A stretch of DNA of 64,000 bases from CALXSC01 sp964493475 (lineage in GTDB: Bacteria > Pseudomonadota > Alphaproteobacteria > Rickettsiales > UBA1997): contig CAZBNS010000001.1 in the NCBI GenBank assembly GCA_964493475.1, forward strand, positions 10,345-74,344, written 5' to 3'. A program made the position numbers and the translations under genes. Within the stretch, counting starts at the first letter, position 1. Each line of letters begins with the position of its first letter. Positions 43,571 to 53,186 of the stretch are shown here, in pieces. Under the pieces are notes generated by a model. It was not told where the DNA came from. It saw only the letters and a program-made list of their open reading frames with translations, and searched no databases.

Positions 43571-46213
43571 TTATGCTTCTTTGATATTGAATTTATTCTT
43601 TATTATTTTTCTAACTATTTTTTCTAATTCCATTATCACGATAATTAATAACGAAATAGGAACTATTAAAGCTAATTCATTGAAGCTTAATGGATCGATT
43701 TTCAAAAATAAATCAAATACAGGAACATAAGATGCAACTATATGGGCTAATGTTACGATTGTAATTGATACGAACAAAAATGGGTTTTTGAAAAATCCTT
43801 GTTTAAATATGGATTTTGTTTCGGATCTTGAGTTGAAAACCTGCATGTTTTGAAATAATATCATTAAAAATATTGTTGCGCTTCTAGCTAAAGTTAAGTC
43901 ATTGCTTGCATTTAGAACAAAATTATATGTGAAAAAGCAGCCAAGAACCATAACTATTGATGTGATTATAATTCTAGTCAACATAATCTCGTTAAATATT
44001 GGCTCTGTTGGTTTTCTTGGTGGTCGGGACATTTCATTTCCTTCGGTCTTTTCTAAGGCTATTGCTATTCCTTGAATACCTTCGGTAATTACATTAATCC
44101 ATAATAATTGTAAGGCTGTGAAAGGCAACGGCAATTTGAATAATGTGGCTAGAACGAATATGCCAATTTCGGCGAAGGCTGTTGATATTAAGAAAAATAT
44201 TATTTTTCTGATGTTGGAATAAGTCAATCTGCCTTCCTCAACACCTTTAACTATTGATGCGAAGTTATCGTCGGTCAATATTATATTTGCGCTTTCTCTA
44301 GCTATATCGGTTCCTTTTTTACCCATTGCTATGCCGACGTTTGCGTTTTTGAGGGCTGGAGCGTCATTGACACCATCTCCTGTTACGGCTACGAAGTTTC
44401 CATTTCTTCTAATTGATTCCACAATATCAAGTTTTTGAGTTGGTTCAACTCTTGCATAAACTTTTGTTGTTTTTGTTATCTCATCTAATACTTCAGTTCC
44501 AACATCTAGGGCTTTTTTCAAATCAGCCCCAACAACTACTTCTTTTTGACTTTTTACAAAACCCAGCTCGCTTGAAATTGCAAAAGCTGTTTTGGGATTA
44601 TCTCCTGTAATCATAACAACATTTATTCCAGCACCTTGGCATTCTTTAACAGCCTGTTTAGCTTCTGGTCTTAATGGGTCTATCATTGCTACAAGGGATA
44701 AAAATTCAAGTCCGTGTAAGTCTTTTTCTAAAAACTCTTCATTTTTTTCAATCTTTTCTTGGACTTCACCACAAGCGGTAGCAAGAACTCTCAATCCTTT
44801 TTTGGTTAAGCTGTCTAATTTGAATTTTATATCATCTATTATTTTATCGCTTGCTTTGCACATATTTAAAACAACTTCAGGGGCTCCTTTCACAAAAGCA
44901 TAGCATTTTCCGTCAACATCATTGAAACTTGCGGAAAATTTTGCTTCAGAAGTATAAGGCAGCAATTGGACATTTGGATACTTTTTGTGAATTTGTTTAA
45001 TTTTATAACCTTTTTGGCAAGCCACTTTTAAAAATGCTACGTCTACTGGATCACCATAAAAAACGCCATCTTTTTCGCTTGCTTCATTAGGCAAAACAAA
45101 AGACATAAGAATTCGTTTTTCTATATTCATTTTCTTAAAGTTGTCTTCTTTTTCAATAGGGAGATAATCCCGCACTTTTTCAATCATGGATATAATTCCA
45201 TCATTAGGAATAATAATTTCCACCACGCTCAACTCATTAATTGTGAGGGTTCCGGTTTTATCAGAAGCGATGCAGGTACACGATCCCAAAGCCTCAACAG
45301 CAACAAGATTTTTAACGATCACATTCTTTTTTGCCATTCTATTCATACCAATAGCAAGACAAATAGTTACGGCTATTGGCAATCCTTCTGGAATTGCAGC
45401 CACACCTAAACTTGCGGCCATCATTAATGTTTCCTTCCATTCTATTCCATTGTGGAGAGCAAGAGCAGCAATCATTATAATTGCAATACCTATAATTATA
45501 GTAAATTTAGTTGTGAATTTTTCCATTCTTTCCATTAATGGCGATTTTGCAGTTGATTTTTGCGTTATTTTATCAGCGATTTTTCCAATTTCTGTATATA
45601 GTCCTGTTGCCTTTACAACACCTTTCGCATGTCCCTTAATTACAATAGTTCCTGCGAAGCATTCATTTAACTTATCTTGAATACTAGCAGTATTTGTCGG
45701 AATGAATTGAAAATCTTTATTCACTGGCAAAGATTCTCCAGTCAACATAGATTCATCAACTTTTAAATTTTTGCTTTGTGTTAAAATTATATCAGCAGGA
45801 ACTTTACTGCCTTCTTTTAAAATAACAACATCACCAACAACAAGTTCTCTAGCAGGAATTTCAATTTCATTTTTATCCCTACAAACAAAAGTTTTTATTT
45901 CTACAATTTTTTTTAATGAAGAGGCTGATTTTTTTGCTGAATACTCTTGAATTGTTCCAATAATAGCATTGAAAGATACTACAGACATAATAAAATAACT
46001 ATCAACATGTTCTCCAACTATAAAAGATAAAACAGCAGCGCCTAGCAAAATATAAATTAATGGATTGGCGAATTGCAATATAAATATTATTGGCAATGGT
46101 GTTATTTTTTCCTCAGGCAACTCATTTGCGCCATATTTTATTAACCTATCTTTTGCTTCTTCTGTTGTTAAACCATAAGCGTCAGATTCATAGACTTTGT
46201 AAATGTCTTCCAT
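43571..46213 (-). CDS. Calcium-type cation-transporting P-type ATPase, 880 aa
   Basis: An 880-residue P2-type ATPase of the PMR1/SERCA-like kind. Signatures are TGES (A domain, about 159), AAIPEGLPIAV (M4, about 273-283), phosphorylation D318 in SDKTGTLT, KGAPE and GDGVNDAPAL (P domain). Ten membrane segments are arranged as expected; the C-terminus is basic (EKIVRKIIKNKFNIKEA). It probably exports Ca2+ or Mn2+; ion choice is inferred from class. Confidence 0.9.
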   Translation of the reverse strand: MEDIYKVYESDAYGLTTEEAKDRLIKYGANELPEEKITPLPIIFILQFANPLIYILLGAAVLSFIVGEHVDSYFIMSVVSFNAIIGTIQEYSAKKSASSLKKIVEIKTFVCRDKNEIEIPARELVVGDVVILKEGSKVPADIILTQSKNLKVDESMLTGESLPVNKDFQFIPTNTASIQDKLNECFAGTIVIKGHAKGVVKATGLYTEIGKIADKITQKSTAKSPLMERMEKFTTKFTIIIGIAIIMIAALALHNGIEWKETLMMAASLGVAAIPEGLPIAVTICLAIGMNRMAKKNVIVKNLVAVEALGSCTCIASDKTGTLTINELSVVEIIIPNDGIISMIEKVRDYLPIEKEDNFKKMNIEKRILMSFVLPNEASEKDGVFYGDPVDVAFLKVACQKGYKIKQIHKKYPNVQLLPYTSEAKFSASFNDVDGKCYAFVKGAPEVVLNMCKASDKIIDDIKFKLDSLTKKGLRVLATACGEVQEKIEKNEEFLEKDLHGLEFLSLVAMIDPLRPEAKQAVKECQGAGINVVMITGDNPKTAFAISSELGFVKSQKEVVVGADLKKALDVGTEVLDEITKTTKVYARVEPTQKLDIVESIRRNGNFVAVTGDGVNDAPALKNANVGIAMGKKGTDIARESANIILTDDNFASIVKGVEEGRLTYSNIRKIIFFLISTAFAEIGIFVLATLFKLPLPFTALQLLWINVITEGIQGIAIALEKTEGNEMSRPPRKPTEPIFNEIMLTRIIITSIVMVLGCFFTYNFVLNASNDLTLARSATIFLMILFQNMQVFNSRSETKSIFKQGFFKNPFLFVSITIVTLAHIVASYVPVFDLFLKIDPLSFNELALIVPISLLIIVIMELEKIVRKIIKNKFNIKEA

Positions 46214-46614
46214 ATAATATTTATATTATTATTAACTTTTTTATTTAAGAATTTTAATAAAATTGATTAAGATTGCAAGACAAATCGGACATAGTTTAAA
46301 AAATTTTCAAACATTATTAGTTTTGATAATAAAAAATAATTCTTTTTTAGCTTTGGGTTTGTATGATTATTGCATTGTAGCTCCCCTTTGCAAGTTGCTC
46401 TGTAGCTCCCCTTTGTCGCATTGCGACATTTCCCCTCAAGGAGGGGAAAGATTACGAGCAGTGGTTAGGAAAAATAGTTCAACATCCAAGGATAATCTTT
46501 CCCCTCCTTGAGGGGAAATGTCCGAAGGACAAAGGGGAGCTATTAATTAACTATAATTGAAAAATAATTTTATAATAGTAAAAATAGTTAAAAATATATT
46601 CATTTAAAAATATT
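46214..46614. repeat. Intergenic region with dispersed repeat, copy 4 (full palindrome)
   Basis: This 401-bp gap holds a near-full palindromic element at 46404-46541: AGCTCCCCTTTGTC, GTCGCATTGCGAC hairpin, CCCCTCAAGGAGGGG, then mirrored CCCCTCCTTGAGGGG and GACAAAGGGGAGCT. An additional 13-bp end piece (AGCTCCCCTTTGC) sits just before it at 46379-46391. No gene is seen. Confidence 0.75.
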
Positions 46615-47952
46615 ATGGCAAAGAGATTATTTTTTTTATTTTTATTATTTTTGTGTTCCAATTCTTTTGCTGAAGGAATTAATATTACGGACTTCAAACA
46701 AGAAATAGAATTTACTGATTTTGGCAGAAAAGTTAGCACGAATGTTAAAGCTAAGGTTGAATTGAAAAATAGAAATTATTATGCTAATGGATGGAGCTAT
46801 ATTTTTGATAAAAGCCAAAAAATTGAAATTTCGGAAGCTCAAGTTGTAAACAGAAAATACAAAAGCTCGTTTGGAAATAATGAATTAAAATTTGATTTTG
46901 ATAAAGCTTTTAATGGAGATGTATTAGAATTTAGTTTTAAATACGTAGAGTTTAATGATAATATTCTTGAATACAGCAGAAACGAGCATGTAATGTTGCC
47001 AAAGTTTGCAAGCAGTGCCAATGGAGAATTGAATATAGTTATTCCAGATAATTATGTGATTTATTCTTTAAATCCAAAATTTAAGCAAAGCTATAATAAA
47101 TATAGCTGGAGTGGGAAAATTTCAAACGACGGCTTATCTGATTTCTTTTATTTGACTTTAGCAAGAGCAAAATGGAAAGTTGAGATTTTAACAGAAATTA
47201 AAAGCAATGGTAATTTTTCAAAAATTGACGTTAAGATACCTTTATACTTCAAAAATGGAAACAATATAATAAATACTTACGATATAAAAACAAATTATGA
47301 CAGTTATTTTGCTACCATTAAAGAGGATGAAAACAATATAAAGGTGGATTTTAATAATATTAATGGATCCATCGTCCAGATTAAATTGGATGCTATTTTG
47401 GAGAATGATTTAAGCAATAGAGTTTGGATACAGTTGGATCCAAGTAAATACTTAAATATTGATGAAAGATTAGCCAGAGAATTAAACAATATTGTTTTTG
47501 AAGTCGGACAAAAACAGAATGAAACCCAAGAACCATTACATATAGCATTAGCAAAATGGGTAAATTCAAACATTACTTATGATGATTCTTATTACGGTAA
47601 AAAATTAACCACGAAAGAGATTTTAAATAGAGGTCGAGGTGTATGCGAACATTATACAAAATTATATAATGACCTATTAAGAACAGCTGGAATTCCATCT
47701 GTTATGGTGGCAGGAATGAGTTATGACACAAAAGATAAAAAGTTTGAATCTCATGCTTGGAATTTAGTTTATACAAATGGCGAATGGGTTTCAATAGACA
47801 CAACTTGGGGATTATATTCTGGTATTTTGCCTATATCTCATATATTCTTTTATTTAGAAGATAGGGATGTAATTAATTATACGGTTTATAATGCTAGTAT
47901 AGCTGATTTTAAGAGTGATATAAAGAAAAATATTGAGTTTTTGAAATATTAA
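46615..47952 (+). CDS. Secreted transglutaminase-like protein, 445 aa
   Basis: A signal peptide (MAKRLFFLFLLFLCSNSFA) and a ~290-residue N-terminal beta-rich region precede a transglutaminase-like domain with an intact triad: Cys344 in GRGVCEHYTKLY, His380 in SHAWNLVY, Asp395 in SIDTTWG. Such exported proteins act as cysteine peptidases or transpeptidases, some acting on host or wall proteins. It stands alone between two repeats. Could be an effector or envelope enzyme. Confidence 0.75.
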   Translation: MAKRLFFLFLLFLCSNSFAEGINITDFKQEIEFTDFGRKVSTNVKAKVELKNRNYYANGWSYIFDKSQKIEISEAQVVNRKYKSSFGNNELKFDFDKAFNGDVLEFSFKYVEFNDNILEYSRNEHVMLPKFASSANGELNIVIPDNYVIYSLNPKFKQSYNKYSWSGKISNDGLSDFFYLTLARAKWKVEILTEIKSNGNFSKIDVKIPLYFKNGNNIINTYDIKTNYDSYFATIKEDENNIKVDFNNINGSIVQIKLDAILENDLSNRVWIQLDPSKYLNIDERLARELNNIVFEVGQKQNETQEPLHIALAKWVNSNITYDDSYYGKKLTTKEILNRGRGVCEHYTKLYNDLLRTAGIPSVMVAGMSYDTKDKKFESHAWNLVYTNGEWVSIDTTWGLYSGILPISHIFFYLEDRDVINYTVYNASIADFKSDIKKNIEFLKY

Positions 47953-48006
47953 ATAATAGTTTGGAATTTTTGCTATTTATAGAAAATATTAATAAAAATT
48001 TTGAAT

Positions 48007-48042
48007 AGCTCACCTCATCAACTCCGTTGACAAAGGGGAACT
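48007..48042. repeat. Dispersed repeat fragment, copy 5
   Basis: A short, degenerate copy: AGCTCACCTCATCAACTCCG then TTGACAAAGGGGAACT. Confidence 0.55.
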
Positions 48043-48157
48043 ATAACAAAAGCCGCACAAAAACCAACAAAACCATTAAAGACAAAAAACTATATAAAAC
48101 TTCCGAATTTTGTTTTTATTGCTTTTTCCATTACTTCTTTTATAATATAGTCATAGT

Positions 48158-48234
48158 GTACCCATAGCTCAACTGGATAGAGTATTCGGTTGCGAACTGA
48201 ACGGTTAGGAGTTCAAGTCTCCTTGGGTACACCA
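48158..48234 (+). tRNA. tRNA-Arg(GCG)
   Basis: Acceptor GTACCCA/TGGGTAC, A73 and CCA encoded; D-arm GCTC-AACTGGATA-GAGT; anticodon arm TTCGG-TTGCGAA-CTGAA (anticodon GCG, arginine CGC/CGU); T-arm AGGAG-TTCAAGT-CTCCT. Bacteria nearly always use ACG (inosine) here; a genomic G34 is unusual. Confidence 0.85.
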
Positions 48235-48322
48235 TTTTTGTGATACAGTTCTATTTTTCAACTTGGAATATTGTTATTGTCTTTTTTAATAAGATATGTT
48301 TTAATTAAAATAGCTAAGCCTA

Positions 48323-49873
48323 TTATAGAAAAAATCTTGACTCATAAACATCTGGCAAATCATTTTCCAGCAGAACAACATCTCCACTTTTTGTATTTTC
48401 CTGCATCCATTTCTTAGCCTCTTCAAAGCTTTCTAGCTTTATAAGCAAATTTTTCTTTTTTGCTGTTTTCTTAAATCCATCTATAAAACTTGGAATTCTA
48501 TATGGGGCTACAACTATTGTAATATCAACACTTTCTCCAACATATTTTCCAATCTCAAAATGCTCTTCATCATGTTTTTTGCCTAATTCTACCATTCCCG
48601 GCGTTATAAGAATTGTTCTAGTTTTTTTAAGAGTATTTAATAAGTCAATTCCAGATTTAAAACCGGTTGGATTTGAATTATAAGCGTCATCTATTATGGT
48701 TATGTCGTTTGCTGATTGTTTTACTTCAAGCCTATGTGTAATTTGCGGCAATGTTTTTAAAGTAATGGCTATTGTTGACATTGACATGCCTAATTCCAAT
48801 GCCATTGTTATTGCTAATGCAATATTTTGAGCGTGATGTTCTCCAAAAATTTTTGCAAAAATCTGCGTTTCTTCTCCGTTTTTATGATAGGTAAAAAATA
48901 ATCCTTCATTGGTTTGTTTGACATCAGAAATATAGATGTTTTGGTTATTTCCAACTTGTATTAAACGCATTTTTTCCGGAATATGCTCTTTGTTAACTTG
49001 ATTTGTATTCACAATAAGAATTCCATTGTTTTTTTCAACGCATTCGGCTAATTCAAACTTAGTTTCAGCTATTGTTTTTTGTGTTTTAAAATGTTCATAA
49101 TGAGCTTCGCCGACCGCTGTTATTATACCATGTTTAGGATTTACAAAGTCGCATAATTTCTTGATAGAACCCTTAAAGTAAGCCCCCATTTCAACTATAA
49201 AATACTTGTGTTGCATTTGTAATTTTTCCCTTACAACCTTGCATATTCCCATTTCTGTATTTACACTGCCTGGCGTCCATAAAACTGGTAAATTTCCAGA
49301 TAATATATGAGCTAGAATGTGCTTTGTAGATGTTTTGCCGTAAGAGCCGGTAATTCCTATAATTGTTGGCTGAAATTTTGCTAAAATGTCTTTTGCTTCA
49401 TTTAGGTATTTTTTTTGAATTACATTTTCAATTGGTTTTAGCATGAGATTTGATAAAATTAAAATCAAAGGCAACAATTCCAATGTTATCAAACACATTC
49501 CCACCCAAGGCCAAAAACTTAACAATGTTGAAACGCAAATCACTAAGAACATCGCAACTGAAAGAATTCTTTTTGCTCTGCTTGTTAGATTTAATTGTTT
49601 TTTTGCTTTTTTTAGAACCTTGTTTTCTAAAATAATAAAAATAATTAATATTGGAGCTAATAGGTAAATAACTATTGGATTTATAAGGCTAAATGCCCAT
49701 ATTAGTATTATTAAAAAAGCTAATTTTTTATCTACTAATTTAAAATTTTTAAAAATTAGAGATAAAAACCATTTTCCTCTGTATTCTTCTTGTTGGAAAA
49801 AAAGCATTAGAACCTTAAGTCTAAAAAATGAGAAAATAATAATTGATAGAGCGCAAAAAATTTGAATAATCAT
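48323..49873 (-). CDS. murF: Membrane-anchored MurF-like Mur ligase, 516 aa
   Basis: The C-terminal 350 residues form a MurF-type ligase: P-loop GITGSYGKTS (173-182), VEMGAYFKGSI, GEAHYEHFKT, HHAQNIALAI and DDAYNSNPTGF. MurF adds D-Ala-D-Ala to UDP-MurNAc-tripeptide. An unusual N-terminal ~150 residues contain four or so hydrophobic helices (1-27, 50-85, 103-145), absent from cytosolic MurF. It overlaps the alpha/beta hydrolase gene by 4 bp and Ddl lies just upstream. The TM form suggests a specialised or second MurF. Confidence 0.8.
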   Translation of the reverse strand: MIIQIFCALSIIIFSFFRLKVLMLFFQQEEYRGKWFLSLIFKNFKLVDKKLAFLIILIWAFSLINPIVIYLLAPILIIFIILENKVLKKAKKQLNLTSRAKRILSVAMFLVICVSTLLSFWPWVGMCLITLELLPLILILSNLMLKPIENVIQKKYLNEAKDILAKFQPTIIGITGSYGKTSTKHILAHILSGNLPVLWTPGSVNTEMGICKVVREKLQMQHKYFIVEMGAYFKGSIKKLCDFVNPKHGIITAVGEAHYEHFKTQKTIAETKFELAECVEKNNGILIVNTNQVNKEHIPEKMRLIQVGNNQNIYISDVKQTNEGLFFTYHKNGEETQIFAKIFGEHHAQNIALAITMALELGMSMSTIAITLKTLPQITHRLEVKQSANDITIIDDAYNSNPTGFKSGIDLLNTLKKTRTILITPGMVELGKKHDEEHFEIGKYVGESVDITIVVAPYRIPSFIDGFKKTAKKKNLLIKLESFEEAKKWMQENTKSGDVVLLENDLPDVYESRFFL

Positions 49874-50598
49874 TTGAAATTCTCCTGAATAAAGTTTTTA
49901 ATTAAATATTGAGTTTGTTTATTGTTTTCGATTAGCAAAGAGTAATGATTTGCATTTGGCAAAACAAATAGTTTTGAATTTTTTATATTGTGATTATAAA
50001 TTTCTCCAAAATATGCGGGAGCTGCCGTATCTTTTTCTCCATAAATTAAAATTGTAGGGCATTGAATATTTTTTGATGTTTCATCCAAGTTTTCCGAAAT
50101 TGTTTTTTTAAAAATTTCTTTCATTATTCCATTTATATTTTTGTAATCGCTGCTGCCGAATTTTAATTTTGTTATAAATGGAAAAATTTTTTTTACAAAT
50201 GGTGAAAAAATTTCAACTAATTTTATATAAGTCTTGAAAATTATTCCTCTTTTATAAGGCAAGCCTGCTCCAGCTATTAGAACAAGACCATTTATTTCGT
50301 TTGGAAAATTAGCCGCAAGCTGAACCCCAATTCTTCCTCCAAATGAATGTCCTATGATTATTGTTTTTTTTGGCGGTAAAGTTTTTATAAATTTTAATAC
50401 ATCTTCCGCATAATCTTTTGTAGTCCAAGCTTTGTCTGGAATGGCTGTTTCGCCAAAACCAGCCAAGTCTAAAAGATAACTTTCATATTGAGGAAAGAGA
50501 TTTGCCAATGCCAATAAATTTATATGAGTATTTCCCCATCCATGTAGCCATATTAATCTTACGTTGCTATTTTCATTTGCCAAATATCTATGGAACAC
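49870..50598 (-). CDS. Alpha/beta hydrolase, 242 aa
   Basis: A 242-residue alpha/beta hydrolase with RLIWLHGWGN (oxyanion), nucleophile Ser in IIGHSFGGRIG, a late Asp in YGEKDTAAP and His in NANHYSLL. No signal peptide. Its substrate is not known, but the tight coupling to MurF (4-bp overlap) and Ddl (8-bp gap) suggests a role in dipeptide or cell-wall precursor metabolism. Confidence 0.7.
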   Translation of the reverse strand: MFHRYLANENSNVRLIWLHGWGNTHINLLALANLFPQYESYLLDLAGFGETAIPDKAWTTKDYAEDVLKFIKTLPPKKTIIIGHSFGGRIGVQLAANFPNEINGLVLIAGAGLPYKRGIIFKTYIKLVEIFSPFVKKIFPFITKLKFGSSDYKNINGIMKEIFKKTISENLDETSKNIQCPTILIYGEKDTAAPAYFGEIYNHNIKNSKLFVLPNANHYSLLIENNKQTQYLIKNFIQENFK

Positions 50599-50606
50599 TG
50601 TCTCAC

Positions 50607-51806
50607 CTAAAATATTTTACTCTCTGTTAAGACAACGGACTGTCTTTTCAATTTAGCTTTAGTTTCTGCTTCCTCAAGAAGTGCATTTAACAATTCCGTA
50701 TAATTTTTTGAAGGCTCTCCAGCTTCCCATAAATAAAAAGCAAACGATCCCGGTAGTGGATTTACCTCGCATAGATATATTTCTCTAGTTTTGCTGTTGC
50801 ATAAAAAGTCTATTCTTGGATCTCCATTTCCGCCAACTGTATCAAATAAATTCTTAGCCCAAGTTTGAATATTTTTTGCTTCTTCTGCGGTTAATTCTTT
50901 CGGGTTATATTCTCTTGTCATAGAAAGCATACCACTTCTGTTTGAAGTCATAGCAAGTTTTGTTCCGCCAGTTTTTGCTCCACCTTTATTATCACCAGAT
51001 TTGTATTTTTCATTAAATCCTAAAATAGTATTATTTTTCTTTGACGGCCTTTCAATAACTGATACTTTTGTTTCACCAAAAGCTTTTGAAACGGAAATAT
51101 TATATTCTTCAAGATTTTCAACAAACGGTTCCAATAATGCATCATCACCCAACGCAAAAACTTGCAATATAGCTGCCGCAAGCTCATCTTTATTTGTAGC
51201 TCTTTTAACTCCAACACTGCTGCCCAATGAGTTTGGCTTTACAATTACTGGAAGAGGTAGTTTTATACTATCAACTATTTTTTCTATATCAAAAAAGTTT
51301 TTATTTTCTGGTTTTCTTACTATTTCTTCCGCCAAAACTGGAATGCCCAAAGTTTTAGCAATTCTTTTTGTCATGCTTTTATCCATAAATATTGCCGAAG
51401 CTTCTGGATTAGAGCCTGTATAGGCAATATTAGCTGTTTCGCATAATCCTTGAAAAAATCCAGTTTCGCCATAATCGCCATGAAACGCCAAAAAAGCTAT
51501 ATCAAAATAGATTTTTTTCCTTCTGCCAAAAAAGCATTTTTTTTCGCTTTTTAAATAACTTTTATTATCGCCAATAACAAATTTTGTCTTTCTTAACTCT
51601 TGTTTTACATAATCGTTTAATGGATATGAATTTTTATCTAATAATTCTTCGCCAGTCCACCAATTATTCTCCAAATCAATATAAACTGGAAATACATCGT
51701 ATTGTGTTGAATCTATTGTAGCACAAACTTCTAAGCCTGTTAAAATACTTACATCATGTTCAAATGATCTTCCACCAAAAAAAACCCCAACTTTTTTCTT
51801 TTGCAT
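50607..51806 (-). CDS. ddl: D-alanine-D-alanine ligase, 399 aa
   Basis: An ATP-grasp ligase. Visible: VGVFFGGRSFEHDVSILTGL, DIAFLAFHGDYGETGFFQGL, LPVIVKPNSLGSSVGVKRAT, DPRIDFLCN and YLCEVNPLPGSFAFYLWEAG. It makes D-Ala-D-Ala for MurF. At 399 residues it is longer than typical Ddl (~310-370), mainly in the N-terminal domain. First gene of the ddl-hydrolase-murF operon. Its own start at 51806 follows AAGGAAAAT. Confidence 0.88.
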   Translation of the reverse strand: MQKKKVGVFFGGRSFEHDVSILTGLEVCATIDSTQYDVFPVYIDLENNWWTGEELLDKNSYPLNDYVKQELRKTKFVIGDNKSYLKSEKKCFFGRRKKIYFDIAFLAFHGDYGETGFFQGLCETANIAYTGSNPEASAIFMDKSMTKRIAKTLGIPVLAEEIVRKPENKNFFDIEKIVDSIKLPLPVIVKPNSLGSSVGVKRATNKDELAAAILQVFALGDDALLEPFVENLEEYNISVSKAFGETKVSVIERPSKKNNTILGFNEKYKSGDNKGGAKTGGTKLAMTSNRSGMLSMTREYNPKELTAEEAKNIQTWAKNLFDTVGGNGDPRIDFLCNSKTREIYLCEVNPLPGSFAFYLWEAGEPSKNYTELLNALLEEAETKAKLKRQSVVLTESKIF

Positions 51807-52092
51807 TTATTTTCCTTATTATTTAATAAAGTTTCTAAAAACATATCAATTTTATTTTATTTTTCAAGGAAAATTGAAAATGATTTTACTGATTATACAC
51901 TTTCACACTTTTCATTGTAGATTTAGTATTTTCCCAAGGAACAAACGATTGGAAATAAAAATTAGAAATATCAATTCCATTTAGCAGCATGTTATTATCG
52001 TGCTAATAATTACCATTTAATATAATAAATTAACTTGTATTTTAATCAATAATCATGTATACGATAACTAGAAACAAAAATAAATCATTACT
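51807..52092. other. Intergenic region between ddl and nagB
   Basis: About 286 bp, divergent promoters expected for ddl and nagB. I see no gene, repeat or strong hairpin. Small AT-rich tracts only. Confidence 0.3.
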
Positions 52093-52881
52093 ATGCGAGT
52101 TATAATAAAGGAAAATTATGAAAAATGCGCCTCATGGACTGCAAATCATATAGTTGAAACAATAAATAATTTTAACCCGACAAACAACAGACAATTTGTT
52201 TTAGGGCTGCCGACTGGATCTACACCGTTGGGAATTTATAAAGAATTAATAAAAATGTATAGAGATAAACTGGTGTCGTTTGAAAATGTTATAACTTTTA
52301 ATATGGATGAATATATAGGATTAGAAGAAGATAATATTAACAGTTATCATTATTTTATGTGGAACAATTTTTTTAAATTTATAAATATTAAAAAAGAAAA
52401 TGTTAATATTTTAAATGGCATGGCAAAAGATTTGGAGTTGGAATGTCAAAATTATGAGAACAAAATTAAAAGTTGCGGCGGCATTAACTTATTTTTAGGT
52501 GGTGTTGGTGTTGACGGACATATAGCTTTTAATGAGCCATATTCATCTTTATCATCAAGAACCAGAATTAAAACATTAAATAAAATAACTCTGCGAGACA
52601 ATTCTAGATTTTTTAATAACGATATAAGCCTTACTCCAAAGACAGCTCTAACTGTTGGCGTAGGAACTATACTGGATTCCAATGAGGTAATTATAGTTGC
52701 AACCGGTATGCATAAATCAAAAGCAATTCAAGATGTTGTAGAAGGAGTTATCACGCATACCTCAACAATAACAGCATTACAACTGCATAAAAAAGCAATT
52801 ATTGTATGCGACGAAGATGCAACAAATGAACTAAAAGTTAAAACTGTAAGATATTTTAAAGATCTTGAAAAAGATAATTAA
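52093..52881 (+). CDS. nagB: Glucosamine-6-phosphate deaminase, 262 aa
   Basis: NagB converts glucosamine-6-P to fructose-6-P and ammonia. Signatures: LGLPTGSTPLGIYKELIKMY, TFNMDEYIGL, NLFLGGVGVDGHIAFNEPYS, VGVGTILDSNEVIIVATG, KAIQDVVEGVITHTSTITAL. Length normal. It may recycle amino sugars; no nagA is visible here. A single gene. Confidence 0.92.
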   Translation: MRVIIKENYEKCASWTANHIVETINNFNPTNNRQFVLGLPTGSTPLGIYKELIKMYRDKLVSFENVITFNMDEYIGLEEDNINSYHYFMWNNFFKFINIKKENVNILNGMAKDLELECQNYENKIKSCGGINLFLGGVGVDGHIAFNEPYSSLSSRTRIKTLNKITLRDNSRFFNNDISLTPKTALTVGVGTILDSNEVIIVATGMHKSKAIQDVVEGVITHTSTITALQLHKKAIIVCDEDATNELKVKTVRYFKDLEKDN

Positions 52882-53013
52882 TACTCTTAATAAAAGTTTT
52901 TTATTTTTATAACCAAGCATAATAAATAACTCAACATGTTGTGGGGGGGCGTGATAAAAATAATGAGATTAATTTTTATCATTAACAAATAAGATAATAA
53001 AACTAATAATCAA

Positions 53014-53042
53014 ATTGCCTACGGGCAAAGTGATGGTTTCAA
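53014..53042 (+). ncRNA. Truncated third copy of the structured RNA 5' end
   Basis: ATTGCCTACGGGCAAAG-TGATGGTTTCAA matches the first ~30 nt of RNA A and B with one gap and two changes, keeping the UACG hairpin. The rest is absent and there is no TTGCAA...AATACT promoter upstream. Orientation is plus, opposite to RNA A. Confidence 0.65.
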
Positions 53043-53082
53043 TGTATTTGTCAACGATAAAGTTATATATAATATTATAAAT

Positions 53083-53154
53083 AGCCCCCCTTTGTCAACT
53101 CCGCTGACATTTCCTCTCAAGAGAGGAAATGTCGCAACACGACAAAGGGGAGCT
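53083..53154. repeat. Dispersed repeat, copy 6
   Basis: AGCCCCCCTTTGTCAACTCC, then an inner TTTCCTCTC/GAGAGGAAA hairpin, ending CGACAAAGGGGAGCT. A compact palindromic copy, close to the RNA fragment. Confidence 0.7.
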
Positions 53155-53186
53155 GCTAAAAAGAATGCAAATAAATAAGGTTATAA

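Noticed and set aside
45186..45680. Plus-strand open frame inside the P-type ATPase
   Set aside because: Antisense shadow with hydrophobic repeats, no start signal.
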